Source: Bacteroidota bacterium (GTDB lineage: Bacteria; Bacteroidota; Bacteroidia; Bacteroidales; VadinHA17). From it: a stretch of 13,103 nt of DNA. Of this stretch, positions 1-8,280 are shown in pieces (position 1 is the first letter of the stretch; every line of letters starts with the position of its first letter). The stretch lies in NCBI GenBank assembly GCA_021816545.1, contig JAKAXP010000042.1, positions 1 through 13,103 on the forward strand. Reading direction: 5' to 3'. The position numbers and the translations under genes are program-made. The notes below the pieces were generated by a model that was not told where the DNA came from, searched no databases, and was given only the letters and a program-made list of their open reading frames with translations.

Positions 1-2248
1 GCAGGTCCTCATCCCTGGATGATGATCCGGTCATTATCTCAAATTCACCCGGCTCCACCACATATTTCATGTCAATGTTATGGAATGCGAGGGTGTCAGG
101 TGTAATGTCGAATGAGACCTTTCTTGTTTCTCCGGGCTTCAGTGAAACACGGGCAAATCCTTTCAGCTCCTTCACAGGGCGGGTTACCGTGCTGACCACA
201 TCACGGATATAGAGCTGCACAATTTCATCTCCTGGCAGCTTCCCTGCATTCGTGACCTCCACGGTCACCCTGGCAGTCTCTCCTTTTTTCACAGTGGCTT
301 TTCTCAGGGCAGGCTTGCCGTATCTGAATCTTGTATAACTCAGCCCGTATCCGAAGTGGAACAGCGGCCTGACGTCCTGTGAGAGGTAGTCCTGCCATTG
401 TGCGCTGGGCTTGTGGTTATAATACATCGGCAGCTGGCCGGCCGACTTCGGGAAGGTAATTGTCAGTTTCCCTGAGGGATTGACTTCTCCGAAGATTATG
501 TCTGCGGCTGCGGTGCCGGTCTCCTGCCCCATGTACCACCCTTCGAGTATGGCTGGAACCTTCTCTGCAAGAGCATTTATAGCAAGTGGCCGTCCGTTCA
601 TAAGGTACAGCACAACGGGTTTGCCCAGGGCGGCAATGGCATCTGCCAGTTCGTTCTGCTCTCCGAATAGGTCGAGGGTCATGTTGTCACCTATATGGTT
701 TTTGGCCCACGCCTCGCGGCACAGATGCTCGTTCTCGCCCAGTGCGAGGATGACAAGGTCAGCAGCGGATGCAACTTTTACGGCCTCCTTTATGAGTTTG
801 AGGTTCTCTTCGCGCGATGCGAACTTTATCTCGTCATATTTCCAGTTGAAGTAGCTCAGGGTGGTATTTATAGTAAGCCTGCATCCCTGCGCGAAGAGTA
901 CCTCGGTGCCGTTGCCGGCTTTTGCCCTGATGCCGTCAAGGAGACTCACCTTTTCATGCGGTTCACCGGAGTAACCCCCGAACCAGAGGTCATTTGCACA
1001 CGGGCCAATTACTGCTATCCTTTTGTATCTGCCTTTCTTCAGCGGCAGCAAACCCTCATTCTTCAGGAGTACGATTGATTCGTGGGCGGCCTTCAGTGCC
1101 GTCTTCCTGTGCATCAGTGCCTTGCTGACGGCAATTGCCTGCTTCTCATCAACATAGGGATTCTCAAAGAGACCCAGGCTGAATTTGAATGTCAGCACCT
1201 GCTCAACAGCATGGTCAATATCCTCCTTTTTGATTTTTCTTTTCTTAAGCAGGTCGGGAAGTATCCTGTACATATTTGCCTGCGGGAATTCATACTGTAC
1301 TCCGGCATTGAATGCAGTAACGGCTGCCTCCTCCGCATCATGGCAGACGAAGTGCTTGTTGAAAAGCTGGTCAACGCCGTAATAGTCTGAGACTATCATT
1401 CCCTTATAACCCCACTCTCCTCGAAGCAGATCCTTCAAAAGCCACTTGTTGGCGTGTGATGGAACTCCGTCGACCTCGTTGTATGAGGGCATCACCGATG
1501 CAGGTTTCGCAAGGTCAATGCACATCTTAAAGGGGGGCATGTGATAATCGCGAAGTACCCTCATTGAATAGTTGGCCGGGCCCTGGTTCAGGCCGCCCTC
1601 CGACTGACCGTGACCGGCCAGGTGCTTGAGTGTTGCGGCGACGTTATTCTTTTCCACCCTGCCCTTGTCCCCTCCCTGAAGCCCTTTCACTGCAGCAACG
1701 GACAGTATCCCGTTGAGGTACGGGTCTTCGCCGTAGGTCTCCTCGGTGCGACCCCACCTGGGGTCACGGCATACATCTATGACCGGGGTCAGTGCATGGT
1801 GAGTTCCCCTCGAGCGCATCTCATGAGCCACAACTCCGTATACTTTTTCAAACAGCGCCGGGTCCCAGGAACATGCCAGCCCTATCGCCTGGGGGAAGAC
1901 GGTGGCCTCAGGCCTCATCATCCCGTGCTGCCCCTCATCAACAAAAATTGCCGGAATACCAAGGCGGGTCTCCTCAACAAGATATTTCTGGATCGCATTG
2001 CGCATCCTGACGGTATCCTTAATTCCGAAAGGAGCAGGATGGACCGAGTGACAGCCGTTTCCGAAGATCTCCTTCATCTTCGAGGGGTCACTGAATATCT
2101 CAGGCTTAAAATCTTCCACCCCGCCGTTCCAGAGCCCCATCAACTGGGCACACTTCTCCTCGATTGTCATTCTTCCGATAAGATCCTCAACCCTTTTCCT
2201 GACAGGAAGGGAAGGATCCTTGTACGGCACTTTTGCTGTCTTTTTCAT
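1..2248 (-). CDS. Glycoside hydrolase family 3, probable beta-xylosidase (3' end cut off by window)
   Basis: This enzyme should remove single xylose (or glucose) units from the non-reducing ends of oligosaccharides with retention of configuration. From the start at 2248, 749 codons are open to the window edge. The N-terminal TIM barrel shows RDPRWGR at 161-167, KHLAGHG from 208, and the nucleophile motif VSDY with Asp288. The second domain carries CREAW with Glu512, aligning with the acid/base Glu of BglX-type enzymes. A C-terminal Fn3-like domain reaches the typical ending GSSSRDEDL, so only a few residues are missing. An in-frame stop lies three codons upstream of the ATG and the first 30 residues are charged, so there is no signal peptide and a cytoplasmic enzyme is expected. 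It follows the xylanase gene by 20 nt, in one transcript. Family is certain. Xylosidase specificity is inferred from context, and a beta-glucosidase or arabinofuranosidase activity cannot be excluded. Confidence 0.93.
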   Translation of the reverse strand, partial: MKKTAKVPYKDPSLPVRKRVEDLIGRMTIEEKCAQLMGLWNGGVEDFKPEIFSDPSKMKEIFGNGCHSVHPAPFGIKDTVRMRNAIQKYLVEETRLGIPAIFVDEGQHGMMRPEATVFPQAIGLACSWDPALFEKVYGVVAHEMRSRGTHHALTPVIDVCRDPRWGRTEETYGEDPYLNGILSVAAVKGLQGGDKGRVEKNNVAATLKHLAGHGQSEGGLNQGPANYSMRVLRDYHMPPFKMCIDLAKPASVMPSYNEVDGVPSHANKWLLKDLLRGEWGYKGMIVSDYYGVDQLFNKHFVCHDAEEAAVTAFNAGVQYEFPQANMYRILPDLLKKRKIKKEDIDHAVEQVLTFKFSLGLFENPYVDEKQAIAVSKALMHRKTALKAAHESIVLLKNEGLLPLKKGRYKRIAVIGPCANDLWFGGYSGEPHEKVSLLDGIRAKAGNGTEVLFAQGCRLTINTTLSYFNWKYDEIKFASREENLKLIKEAVKVASAADLVILALGENEHLCREAWAKNHIGDNMTLDLFGEQNELADAIAALGKPVVLYLMNGRPLAINALAEKVPAILEGWYMGQETGTAAADIIFGEVNPSGKLTITFPKSAGQLPMYYNHKPSAQWQDYLSQDVRPLFHFGYGLSYTRFRYGKPALRKATVKKGETARVTVEVTNAGKLPGDEIVQLYIRDVVSTVTRPVKELKGFARVSLKPGETRKVSFDITPDTLAFHNIDMKYVVEPGEFEIMTGSSSRDEDL

Positions 2249-2268
2249 ATGGTGTTATTGATTAATTT

Positions 2269-3387
2269 TCATTTGAGTTTCCTTGCTTCCCTGATGACTG
2301 CATGATAAGCCGGTTTCGGGGTATAGTCACGGTTGAACAGAAGCGGGTAGTTTGTGCGTCCCGGTATCGGCCAACCGTTCTTCCATGAATAGCCGTCATG
2401 CACTCCCCAGAATGTAACCCTCGTCACGGCATCGTCATGCTTAAGAAGTATCCTGAAAAGCTCCGCATAGCGATTTGTCAGCTGTGTCTGAACCGAATCA
2501 GGAAGTCCTTCCACATAAGGGTTGAGTGAGTCAAGGTACGCACCTCTGTTTGAGATCTCTGCCCCGTAGAACCTTTTAGGGGTAGGCAGAACGTTGATTT
2601 CCATTTCGGTGATCATCACCTTCATCCCCAGCGCGGCGTAATCGCCGATGCTCCTGTCAACAATCGCCATATCAGGCGAATCAAGGTGCCAGTGTCCCTG
2701 GATTCCAACACCATCAATGCGGATCCCTTTTGCCTGAAGATTTTTGATTATGGGTATTACTCCGGCAAATTTGGCAGGCTCCTCGTTATTATAGTCATTG
2801 TAATAGAGTTCTGCATCAGGGTCGGCCTCATGGGCGAAGATGAAAGCCTTTTCGATATAGTCCTCACCGATTATTTCCAGCCATTTTGTGCGCCTAAGCG
2901 TACCGTCTTCATTCACTGCCTCGTTAACCACGTCCCAGCCGAGGACACGGCCTTTGTAGTGTCCGACGACGGTATGGATATGCTCACGCATCCTTTCCAG
3001 GAGGGCATCACGTGTCAGCTGATTGCCCAGGGAATCCTGGAATACCCACATGGGTGTCTGTGAGTGCCATACCAGCACATGGCCGATGACCTTCATGCCG
3101 TTGCGTTCCGCGAAGGCTACAATACTGTCGGCTACGCCGAAGTTGTATACTCCCGGTTTAGGGTGAATCCGCTCCCATTTCATTTCATTCTCCGCGGTGA
3201 CGGAGTTGAACTGACTTGCAATGAAAGGAAGGGCCTTCGGATCAGCCCCGGAGATCTGCATCCCGTTTATGGCGGTGCCTATCAGGAAGTGATCCTCATA
3301 TGCCTTACTGAGGGTGGTGTCATCGTTTCCGCATGATGAAAGCAGAATGGCTGCTGCTGCAATAGCCGGTATCAGCATCTTTTTCAT
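2269..3387 (-). CDS. Glycoside hydrolase family 10 endo-beta-1,4-xylanase, lipoprotein
   Basis: This endo-xylanase cuts the beta-1,4-xylose backbone of xylan, leaving oligosaccharides with (methyl)glucuronic acid on the terminal xylose, which are the substrates of GH67. The 372 residues hold a single GH10 TIM barrel with no binding module. Motifs visible are TAENEMKW (64-71), WHSQTP (107-112), the acid/base Glu156 in WDVVNEA, and the nucleophile Glu261 in ITEMEI. The N-terminus has two lysines, a hydrophobic stretch and a lipobox LLSSC with Cys19, so it is a signal peptidase II lipoprotein anchored to a membrane. The residues after Cys are GNDD, an acidic stretch reminiscent of Bacteroidota surface-export signals, so surface display is possible but unproven. 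It lies 52 nt after the symporter and 20 nt before the GH3 gene, so co-transcription is likely. Confidence 0.97.
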   Translation of the reverse strand: MKKMLIPAIAAAAILLSSCGNDDTTLSKAYEDHFLIGTAINGMQISGADPKALPFIASQFNSVTAENEMKWERIHPKPGVYNFGVADSIVAFAERNGMKVIGHVLVWHSQTPMWVFQDSLGNQLTRDALLERMREHIHTVVGHYKGRVLGWDVVNEAVNEDGTLRRTKWLEIIGEDYIEKAFIFAHEADPDAELYYNDYNNEEPAKFAGVIPIIKNLQAKGIRIDGVGIQGHWHLDSPDMAIVDRSIGDYAALGMKVMITEMEINVLPTPKRFYGAEISNRGAYLDSLNPYVEGLPDSVQTQLTNRYAELFRILLKHDDAVTRVTFWGVHDGYSWKNGWPIPGRTNYPLLFNRDYTPKPAYHAVIREARKLK

Positions 3388-3439
3388 AGTATTATTGTTG
3401 GACTTTCTTGTTGCATATGTCTTGTTTCAGATAGCCTGT

Positions 3440-4891
3440 TTATCCTGCATAGGATTTGCGTCTCTCGGCCAGTTCATCCTGCATCTGGTACTCAACCTTG
3501 CGGCCTATTCCGTAAACAAACAGGGCAATCACGCAGAGGACGATTGCTATCACAGGGAATATGCTGACAGACAGCCTTATGCCTTGTACTGCGGTGGTTG
3601 ACTGTTCAACGTTGGCTACATAGCCGTATCCTTTCAAAAGCCAGCCACCCAGGGCACCGCCTATTGCCAGCCCTACTTTCAGTCCTACAACTATCCCTGC
3701 AAAGACAATTCCTGTTGCACGGCGGTTGAATTTCCATTCTGAGTAATCTGCCACGTCAGCCATCATAGCCCACGGCAACGGCATTGTCACGCCCCATGAG
3801 AAGTTGAAGAGGACTGAAAGGATGAGGATTGCCCAAATCCCGGAGGGAGGTACAACAAAGAAGAGAGCAGCCATAATGCCTGCCACAATAAGCCACGTTC
3901 TGAAGACGTCTCTCTTCCCGAACTTTTTGGCCAGGGCGTTACCAACGGCTATACCCGGGATGGCGCATAGCTGACCTATTATATTAATGACGCTGAAACT
4001 GTTGTCAGCATAGTTGGCGCCTTCGGTTGTAAGTTTAAGCCCTTCAAGCAGACCGAACAGTCCCTTGTCGATGTTCACAAGGAAAGTCCTCATGCTCTCC
4101 GGATCAAGATAGTACTTGAAGTAGTAGAGCAGCATGCTGTTGCGGAGTGCCAGGAAGATGAACATAAACAGGAAAACGATGAACATCATTACCCACTGCT
4201 TATTGTGTACGAGGTCTGAGAGGTCCTGTTTCAGTGATGTCTTCTGCTGTGGCGGTGGTGCAATGCGTTCCTTCGTGGTAAAGAAGGTTATGAAGAAGAA
4301 CAGGATGGCAAGCAGGCTGAAGATTCCCATAGTGACCTGGTACCCCTTTGCACTGTCACCGGCTCCGAAATGATTGACCATCGGCAGGGTGAAGCCCATG
4401 ATTGCAATTGTTGCAAGGGTTACTACAACGAACCTTACAGATGAGAGGCTTGTGCGCTCCTTCATGTTTCCTGTGATCACACCGCTGAGGGCCGCATAGG
4501 GATTATTGTTTGCCGAATAAACAGTCAGCAGGAGCAGGTATGTGGCGTAGGCATAAACCAGTTTGCCGGTCTCACTGAAGTCGGGTGTTCTGAAGGCAAG
4601 ATAGCCCAGCACACCGAAGGGAATAGCAGTCCAGAGGATCCACGGTCTGAATTTACCCCACCGGGTGTTGGTCCGGTCTGCCAGGGCGCCGAAGATAGGG
4701 TCACAGACAGCGCCCCAGAGCCTGGCGACAAGGAACAGCGTTGCCGCCGCTCCTGCGGATAACCCGAAAGTATCAGTGTAAAAACTGAGCTGAAGAAGCA
4801 TCATTGTCTGGAAGATGAAGTTGGCTGCACCGTCTCCGAGACTGTAGCCCAGCTTCTCCCTGAAGGAAAGTTTTCCTGTAGCCGATTGCAT
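3440..4891 (-). CDS. GPH-family (glycoside-pentoside-hexuronide) sugar:cation symporter
   Basis: This inner-membrane carrier probably imports xylose, xylo-oligosaccharides or (methyl)glucuronate-containing products with a cation. The 483-residue protein is the usual length for the family and has many hydrophobic segments consistent with twelve helices. The signature loop between helices 2 and 3 is clear: DPIFGALADRTNTRWGKFRP spans residues 64-83. The N-terminal FREKLGYSLGDGAANFIF is also typical. The family includes xyloside carriers (XynP/XylP type) and the glucuronide carrier UidB, so both pentose and hexuronide cargo are plausible, and the sequence does not decide between them. The gene is the first of the minus-strand operon, divergent from the LacI gene. 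An operator-like sequence overlaps its first codons. No SusC/SusD pair is present in the window. Confidence 0.93.
   Translation of the reverse strand: MQSATGKLSFREKLGYSLGDGAANFIFQTMMLLQLSFYTDTFGLSAGAAATLFLVARLWGAVCDPIFGALADRTNTRWGKFRPWILWTAIPFGVLGYLAFRTPDFSETGKLVYAYATYLLLLTVYSANNNPYAALSGVITGNMKERTSLSSVRFVVVTLATIAIMGFTLPMVNHFGAGDSAKGYQVTMGIFSLLAILFFFITFFTTKERIAPPPQQKTSLKQDLSDLVHNKQWVMMFIVFLFMFIFLALRNSMLLYYFKYYLDPESMRTFLVNIDKGLFGLLEGLKLTTEGANYADNSFSVINIIGQLCAIPGIAVGNALAKKFGKRDVFRTWLIVAGIMAALFFVVPPSGIWAILILSVLFNFSWGVTMPLPWAMMADVADYSEWKFNRRATGIVFAGIVVGLKVGLAIGGALGGWLLKGYGYVANVEQSTTAVQGIRLSVSIFPVIAIVLCVIALFVYGIGRKVEYQMQDELAERRKSYAG
4877..4890. promoter_or_regulatory. Operator-like sequence over the symporter start codon
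   Basis: The 14 bases TGTAGCCGATTGCA match the intergenic palindrome TGCAACCGATTGCA at 12 positions by my hand alignment. They cover the symporter ATG (4889-4891, minus strand) and its next codons. A second repressor site here could allow looping over the roughly 131 bp between site centres or block early elongation. It overlaps coding sequence, so a chance match cannot be excluded. Confidence 0.4.
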
Positions 4892-4981
4892 GGTAAGATT
4901 GTTGTTAGGATTACACGTTATGTCAAACCTTTTTCGCTCGCCTTAGGGCACGGCACAGCCATGCACAGGCCAAAACGTAAC

Positions 4982-5012
4982 TAAAAGTATACAATCGGAT
5001 TTAAATATGCAA
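4982..5012 (-). promoter_or_regulatory. Candidate Bacteroidota-type promoter for the symporter operon
   Basis: On the minus strand a TTG (5012-5010) is followed after 20 nt by TACTTTTA (4989-4982). This resembles the known Bacteroidota -33 TTTG and -7 TAnnTTTG elements, with the last -7 base off consensus. The -33 element lies inside the palindrome at 5008-5021, so a bound repressor would cover the promoter. It implies a leader of roughly 85 nt. This is a hand match only. Confidence 0.3.
4990..5003. promoter_or_regulatory. Degenerate second operator-like site
   Basis: TACAATCGGATTTA matches the reverse complement of the main palindrome (TGCAATCGGTTGCA) at 10 of 14 positions, including the ATCGG core. 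Its centre is 18 bp from the main site and it lies in the spacer of the candidate promoter. The match is weak and the region is A/T rich. Confidence 0.2.
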
Positions 5013-5021
5013 CCGATTGCA
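5008..5021. promoter_or_regulatory. Palindromic LacI-family operator in the divergent control region
   Basis: TGCAACCGATTGCA has perfect 5-bp arms (TGCAA and TTGCA) around a CCGA centre that contains the CpG step typical of LacI-family operators. It lies 56 bp upstream of the LacI gene start and 116 bp upstream of the symporter start, between the two divergent operons. It is the obvious binding site for the adjacent regulator, which would control both arms and itself. Binding is inferred. Confidence 0.6.
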
Positions 5022-5077
5022 AAAAATAGTTCAAATTATTTCAATAATACCGGTTTTATTACTTATTTTGAAGAATT

Positions 5078-6118
5078 ATGACAGGAATGAAGAAAAAAGG
5101 AGAGGTCACCATCTATGATATCTCAAAGATGCTGAATATCTCGGCATCAACAGTCTCAAGGGCCCTCAACAACAGTCCGCAGGTCAGGAAGGAGCTACGG
5201 AAAAAGATAATGCAGACAGCCCAGGAAATGGGTTATCAGCACAACAAGTTTGCTGCAAACCTCAGGCAGAAACGGACAAAGACACTGGGGGTGATAATTC
5301 CCAGGATTGACAGCCATTTCATGTCGACTGTTATTTCAGGGATGGAGAAGGTTGCAAACAACTCAGGCTACCAGCTCCTGATAAGTCAGAGTGAAGAATC
5401 CGCCGCTCTCGAGGAGGCCAACATACAGGCGCTCTTCAACAGCCGTGTCGACGGGCTCCTGGTTTCTCTTTCCTACGAGACAAAAACAAAGGATGCATTC
5501 AAAAACGTTCTGCGCAAGGATATACCTCTCGTCTTCTTCGACAGGGTATTTGAATGCGGCAACTGTGTCAGCGTGGTTATTGACAACTACAGGGCAGGAT
5601 ATGATGCAACACAGCACCTGGTGGATCAGGGTTGCAGAAAAATAGTTCATGTTGCAGGAAGCCTGAACAGGAATGTATACAATGACAGGTACCGGGGATT
5701 CAGGCAGGCTCTGGCAGATAACTCAATCACCTTTGACGAGAGGATGCTTATTGTGACAGATCTGGGAGATGACTCCGGAGAAACAATACTTAACCAGTTG
5801 CTTGCAAACGGCACAATGCCTGACGGAATATTCACCGCCAATGACAACTCGGCCGTATCACTTGTATGTGAGCTGAAGAAGAAAGGATTCCGGGTACCGG
5901 AGGATATTGCCGTTGCAGGGTTCAATGATGATCCGGTTTCGCGAATAGTTGAGCCTAACCTGACCACGGTCCGCTACCCCGGAAGGGCAATGGGTGAGGT
6001 GGCGGCATCAACAATGATCAGGATACTTGAGGGGACGCAGTACGAGAAGGTTAACTCAATCACCCTCAGCCATGAACTGATAGTAAGGCAGTCATCGCTC
6101 AGATCAGGCAAACCGTAG
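5078..6118 (+). CDS. LacI-family transcriptional regulator
   Basis: This is a cytoplasmic DNA-binding repressor or activator, expected to respond to a sugar derived from xylan. The N-terminal helix-turn-helix is clear: VTIYDISKMLNISASTVSRA at residues 10-29, followed by LNNSPQV and the hinge to about residue 66. The rest is a periplasmic-binding-protein-like effector domain, beginning KTLGVIIPRIDSHF and containing VDGLLVSLS, FFDRV, GRAMGE and a C-terminal HELIVRQS. The length of 346 residues is normal. ATG 5078 is taken as the start, but ATG 5087 three codons later is equally compatible with the family. The gene is divergent from the symporter and its stop sits against the GH67 gene, so it heads the plus-strand operon and is probably autoregulated through the palindrome at 5008-5021. 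The effector cannot be read from sequence; xylobiose, xylose or an aldouronate are candidates. Confidence 0.95.
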   Translation: MTGMKKKGEVTIYDISKMLNISASTVSRALNNSPQVRKELRKKIMQTAQEMGYQHNKFAANLRQKRTKTLGVIIPRIDSHFMSTVISGMEKVANNSGYQLLISQSEESAALEEANIQALFNSRVDGLLVSLSYETKTKDAFKNVLRKDIPLVFFDRVFECGNCVSVVIDNYRAGYDATQHLVDQGCRKIVHVAGSLNRNVYNDRYRGFRQALADNSITFDERMLIVTDLGDDSGETILNQLLANGTMPDGIFTANDNSAVSLVCELKKKGFRVPEDIAVAGFNDDPVSRIVEPNLTTVRYPGRAMGEVAASTMIRILEGTQYEKVNSITLSHELIVRQSSLRSGKP

Positions 6119-6123
6119 TGCCT

Positions 6124-8280
6124 ATGAAAAAGACGTATTCATTCTTCCTCTCCGTTCTCCTTCTGTTCCCGGCTGCACAGGCGCTGGCTGATGACGGTTA
6201 CCGGCTATGGTTGAGGTTTCAACCGGTAAATGACAGGGGATACCTGCGGGAATGCGAACGTCGGTTTGAAAACGTCATGATCACCGGTGAATCACCGGTT
6301 ATCCGTACTGCCCACGATGAGTTTATTGCCGGTATGACATCCATGACAGGGATGAGTATCAGGGAAGTTGCTTCTCCTGAAGGGAGGGGGACACTCATTG
6401 CCGGTACATTCAGTTCATCTCCTTTCATTGCATCCCTTCTTCCTGATGCCGTTCCCGGTGCAACCGGAGAGGAAGGATATATTATAAGGAGTGTCAGGCA
6501 GGGCCGGAGAAATATTACAGTGGTTGCATCAGAGGGAGAACGGGGTGTCCTGTACGGCCTCTTCCACCTCCTGAGGATAATAAGCACCGGGTCACCGCTT
6601 GACAACCTTGACATCAAGGAACAGCCAGCCACAAGGTTGAGGCTGCTGAACCACTGGGATAACCTTGACGGAAGTGTAGAGAGGGGGTATGCAGGCAACT
6701 CGATCTGGAACTGGCATCTTCTTCCCGGCTATATCTCACCCCGTTACAGGGATTATGCACGGGCCAATGCCTCTATCGGAATCAACGGCACAGTCATAAC
6801 CAACGTCAACGCAAATGCGCTGGTACTGACACCACAGTATCTTGCAAAGGTTGCTGCCCTGGCTGACGTGATGAGACCCTACGGCATCAGGGTCTATCTC
6901 ACTGCCCGTTTCAGCGCCCCGCAGGAGACCGGGAGCCTGCCCACATCTGATCCGCTTGACCCTGCAGTGGCGGCATGGTGGAAGGCAAAGGCAGCGGAGA
7001 TCTATTCTCTGATCCCCGATTTCGGAGGCTTTCTGGTAAAGGCCAACTCCGAAGGGCAACCCGGCCCGCAGAACTACGGCCGTTCTCATGCCGACGGTGC
7101 AAACATGCTGGCCGATGCAGTGGCTCCCTACGGAGGAGTGGTGATGTGGAGAGCATTCGTGTATGACAACAATGTGCCTGTTGACAGGGCAAAACAGGCT
7201 TATAATGAATTTGTACCCCTTGACGGAAAATTCAGGGAGAATGTGCTTGTACAGGTTAAGAACGGGCCGGTCGATTTCCAGCCGCGGGAGCCATTCCACC
7301 CCCTTTTCGGTGCCATGCCTTCAACCCCGCTGATGATGGAGTTCCAGATCACGCAGGAGTACCTGGGATGTGCAACACACCTGGTCTACCTGGCTCCGCT
7401 CTACAGTGAGGTGCTGACCAGTGATACATATGCGGCAGGCCCCGGCTCTGAGGTCTCGAAGGTTATTGACGGCACCCTTCACGGTCACGCACTGACAGGC
7501 ATGGCCGGAGTGGCAAACATAGGATCTGAAAGAAACTGGACCGGCCATCTCTTTGGCCAGGCCAACTGGTATGCCTTCGGGAGGCTGGCATGGAACCCGC
7601 GACTCTCACCGCGGGAAATTGCCATGGAATGGATCAGGATGACAATGACACATGACCCGGCAATCGCCGGGGGCATATCTGACATGATGCTTACATCGAG
7701 GGAGGCTGCGGTGAACTACATGACCCCGCTGGGACTGCATCATATAATGGCCGAGGGGCATCACTGGGGGCCGGGCCCGTGGGTCGACCGCGGCCGTCCT
7801 GACTGGACTGCAGTCTATTATCACAGGGCTGACACTGCCGGTATCGGTTTTGACCGGACCACCGCAGGCAGCAACGCAGTCAGCCAGTATTTCCCGCCAC
7901 TCAACGGAATTTTCAATGACCCCCGGACATGTCCGGAAAACCTGTTGCTTTGGTTCCATCACCTTCCCTGGTATTATACCATGAAATCAGGCAGAACCCT
8001 CTGGGACGAAATGTGCCTTAAATACCAGGAGGGGGTTAACACAGCAGAGGGTTATCGTACATACTGGGAGACGCTGCAGGGTAAAATTGACAGTGAACAG
8101 TATGAGCATGTGAGGCAGATGCTGGCTATCCAGGCAGCAGAGGCACGCTGGTGGAAGGATGCCTGTCTGCTTTACTTTCAGACATTTTCAAGGATGCCCT
8201 TCCCCGAAGGGGTGGAGCAGCCGCTTCATGACCTGGAATATTACAGGAGTTTAAAATTCTATTTTGTTCCGGGTATTTAA
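6124..8280 (+). CDS. aguA: GH67 xylan alpha-1,2-glucuronidase, secreted
   Basis: This enzyme hydrolyses the alpha-1,2 bond between (4-O-methyl)glucuronic acid and the non-reducing terminal xylose of xylo-oligosaccharides, and in known enzymes inverts configuration. Counting from ATG 6124, the catalytic residues described for Cellvibrio GlcA67A are recognisable: the acid Glu310 in KANSEGQPGP, Asp384 in PVDFQP and Glu412 in ITQEYLG. Spacings closely match the known enzyme. The N-terminal domain, the TIM barrel (from about 150) and the C-terminal helical region are complete, at 718 residues. A signal peptide is evident (KK, hydrophobic core FFLSVLLLF, likely cleavage after ALA), so it should be periplasmic. 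A GTG at 6118 overlaps the LacI stop and gives two extra residues; ATG 6124 is preferred because it gives a standard MKK signal start. The URO-D-fold gene follows with a 1-nt overlap. Confidence 0.96.
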   Translation: MKKTYSFFLSVLLLFPAAQALADDGYRLWLRFQPVNDRGYLRECERRFENVMITGESPVIRTAHDEFIAGMTSMTGMSIREVASPEGRGTLIAGTFSSSPFIASLLPDAVPGATGEEGYIIRSVRQGRRNITVVASEGERGVLYGLFHLLRIISTGSPLDNLDIKEQPATRLRLLNHWDNLDGSVERGYAGNSIWNWHLLPGYISPRYRDYARANASIGINGTVITNVNANALVLTPQYLAKVAALADVMRPYGIRVYLTARFSAPQETGSLPTSDPLDPAVAAWWKAKAAEIYSLIPDFGGFLVKANSEGQPGPQNYGRSHADGANMLADAVAPYGGVVMWRAFVYDNNVPVDRAKQAYNEFVPLDGKFRENVLVQVKNGPVDFQPREPFHPLFGAMPSTPLMMEFQITQEYLGCATHLVYLAPLYSEVLTSDTYAAGPGSEVSKVIDGTLHGHALTGMAGVANIGSERNWTGHLFGQANWYAFGRLAWNPRLSPREIAMEWIRMTMTHDPAIAGGISDMMLTSREAAVNYMTPLGLHHIMAEGHHWGPGPWVDRGRPDWTAVYYHRADTAGIGFDRTTAGSNAVSQYFPPLNGIFNDPRTCPENLLLWFHHLPWYYTMKSGRTLWDEMCLKYQEGVNTAEGYRTYWETLQGKIDSEQYEHVRQMLAIQAAEARWWKDACLLYFQTFSRMPFPEGVEQPLHDLEYYRSLKFYFVPGI

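Noticed and set aside
1610..2305. Plus-strand open frame of 231 codons
   Set aside because: It lies antisense to the conserved N-terminal barrel of the GH3 gene and its translation has no recognisable family features.
5063..5070. -7 promoter element for the LacI gene (TTATTTTG)
   Set aside because: It is only 7 nt from the start codon and has no -33 element at the right distance, so it would require a nearly leaderless transcript.
6736..7299. Minus-strand open frame of 187 codons
   Set aside because: It is antisense to the GH67 catalytic barrel, which carries all expected active-site residues; the antisense product is Cys/His-rich without pattern.
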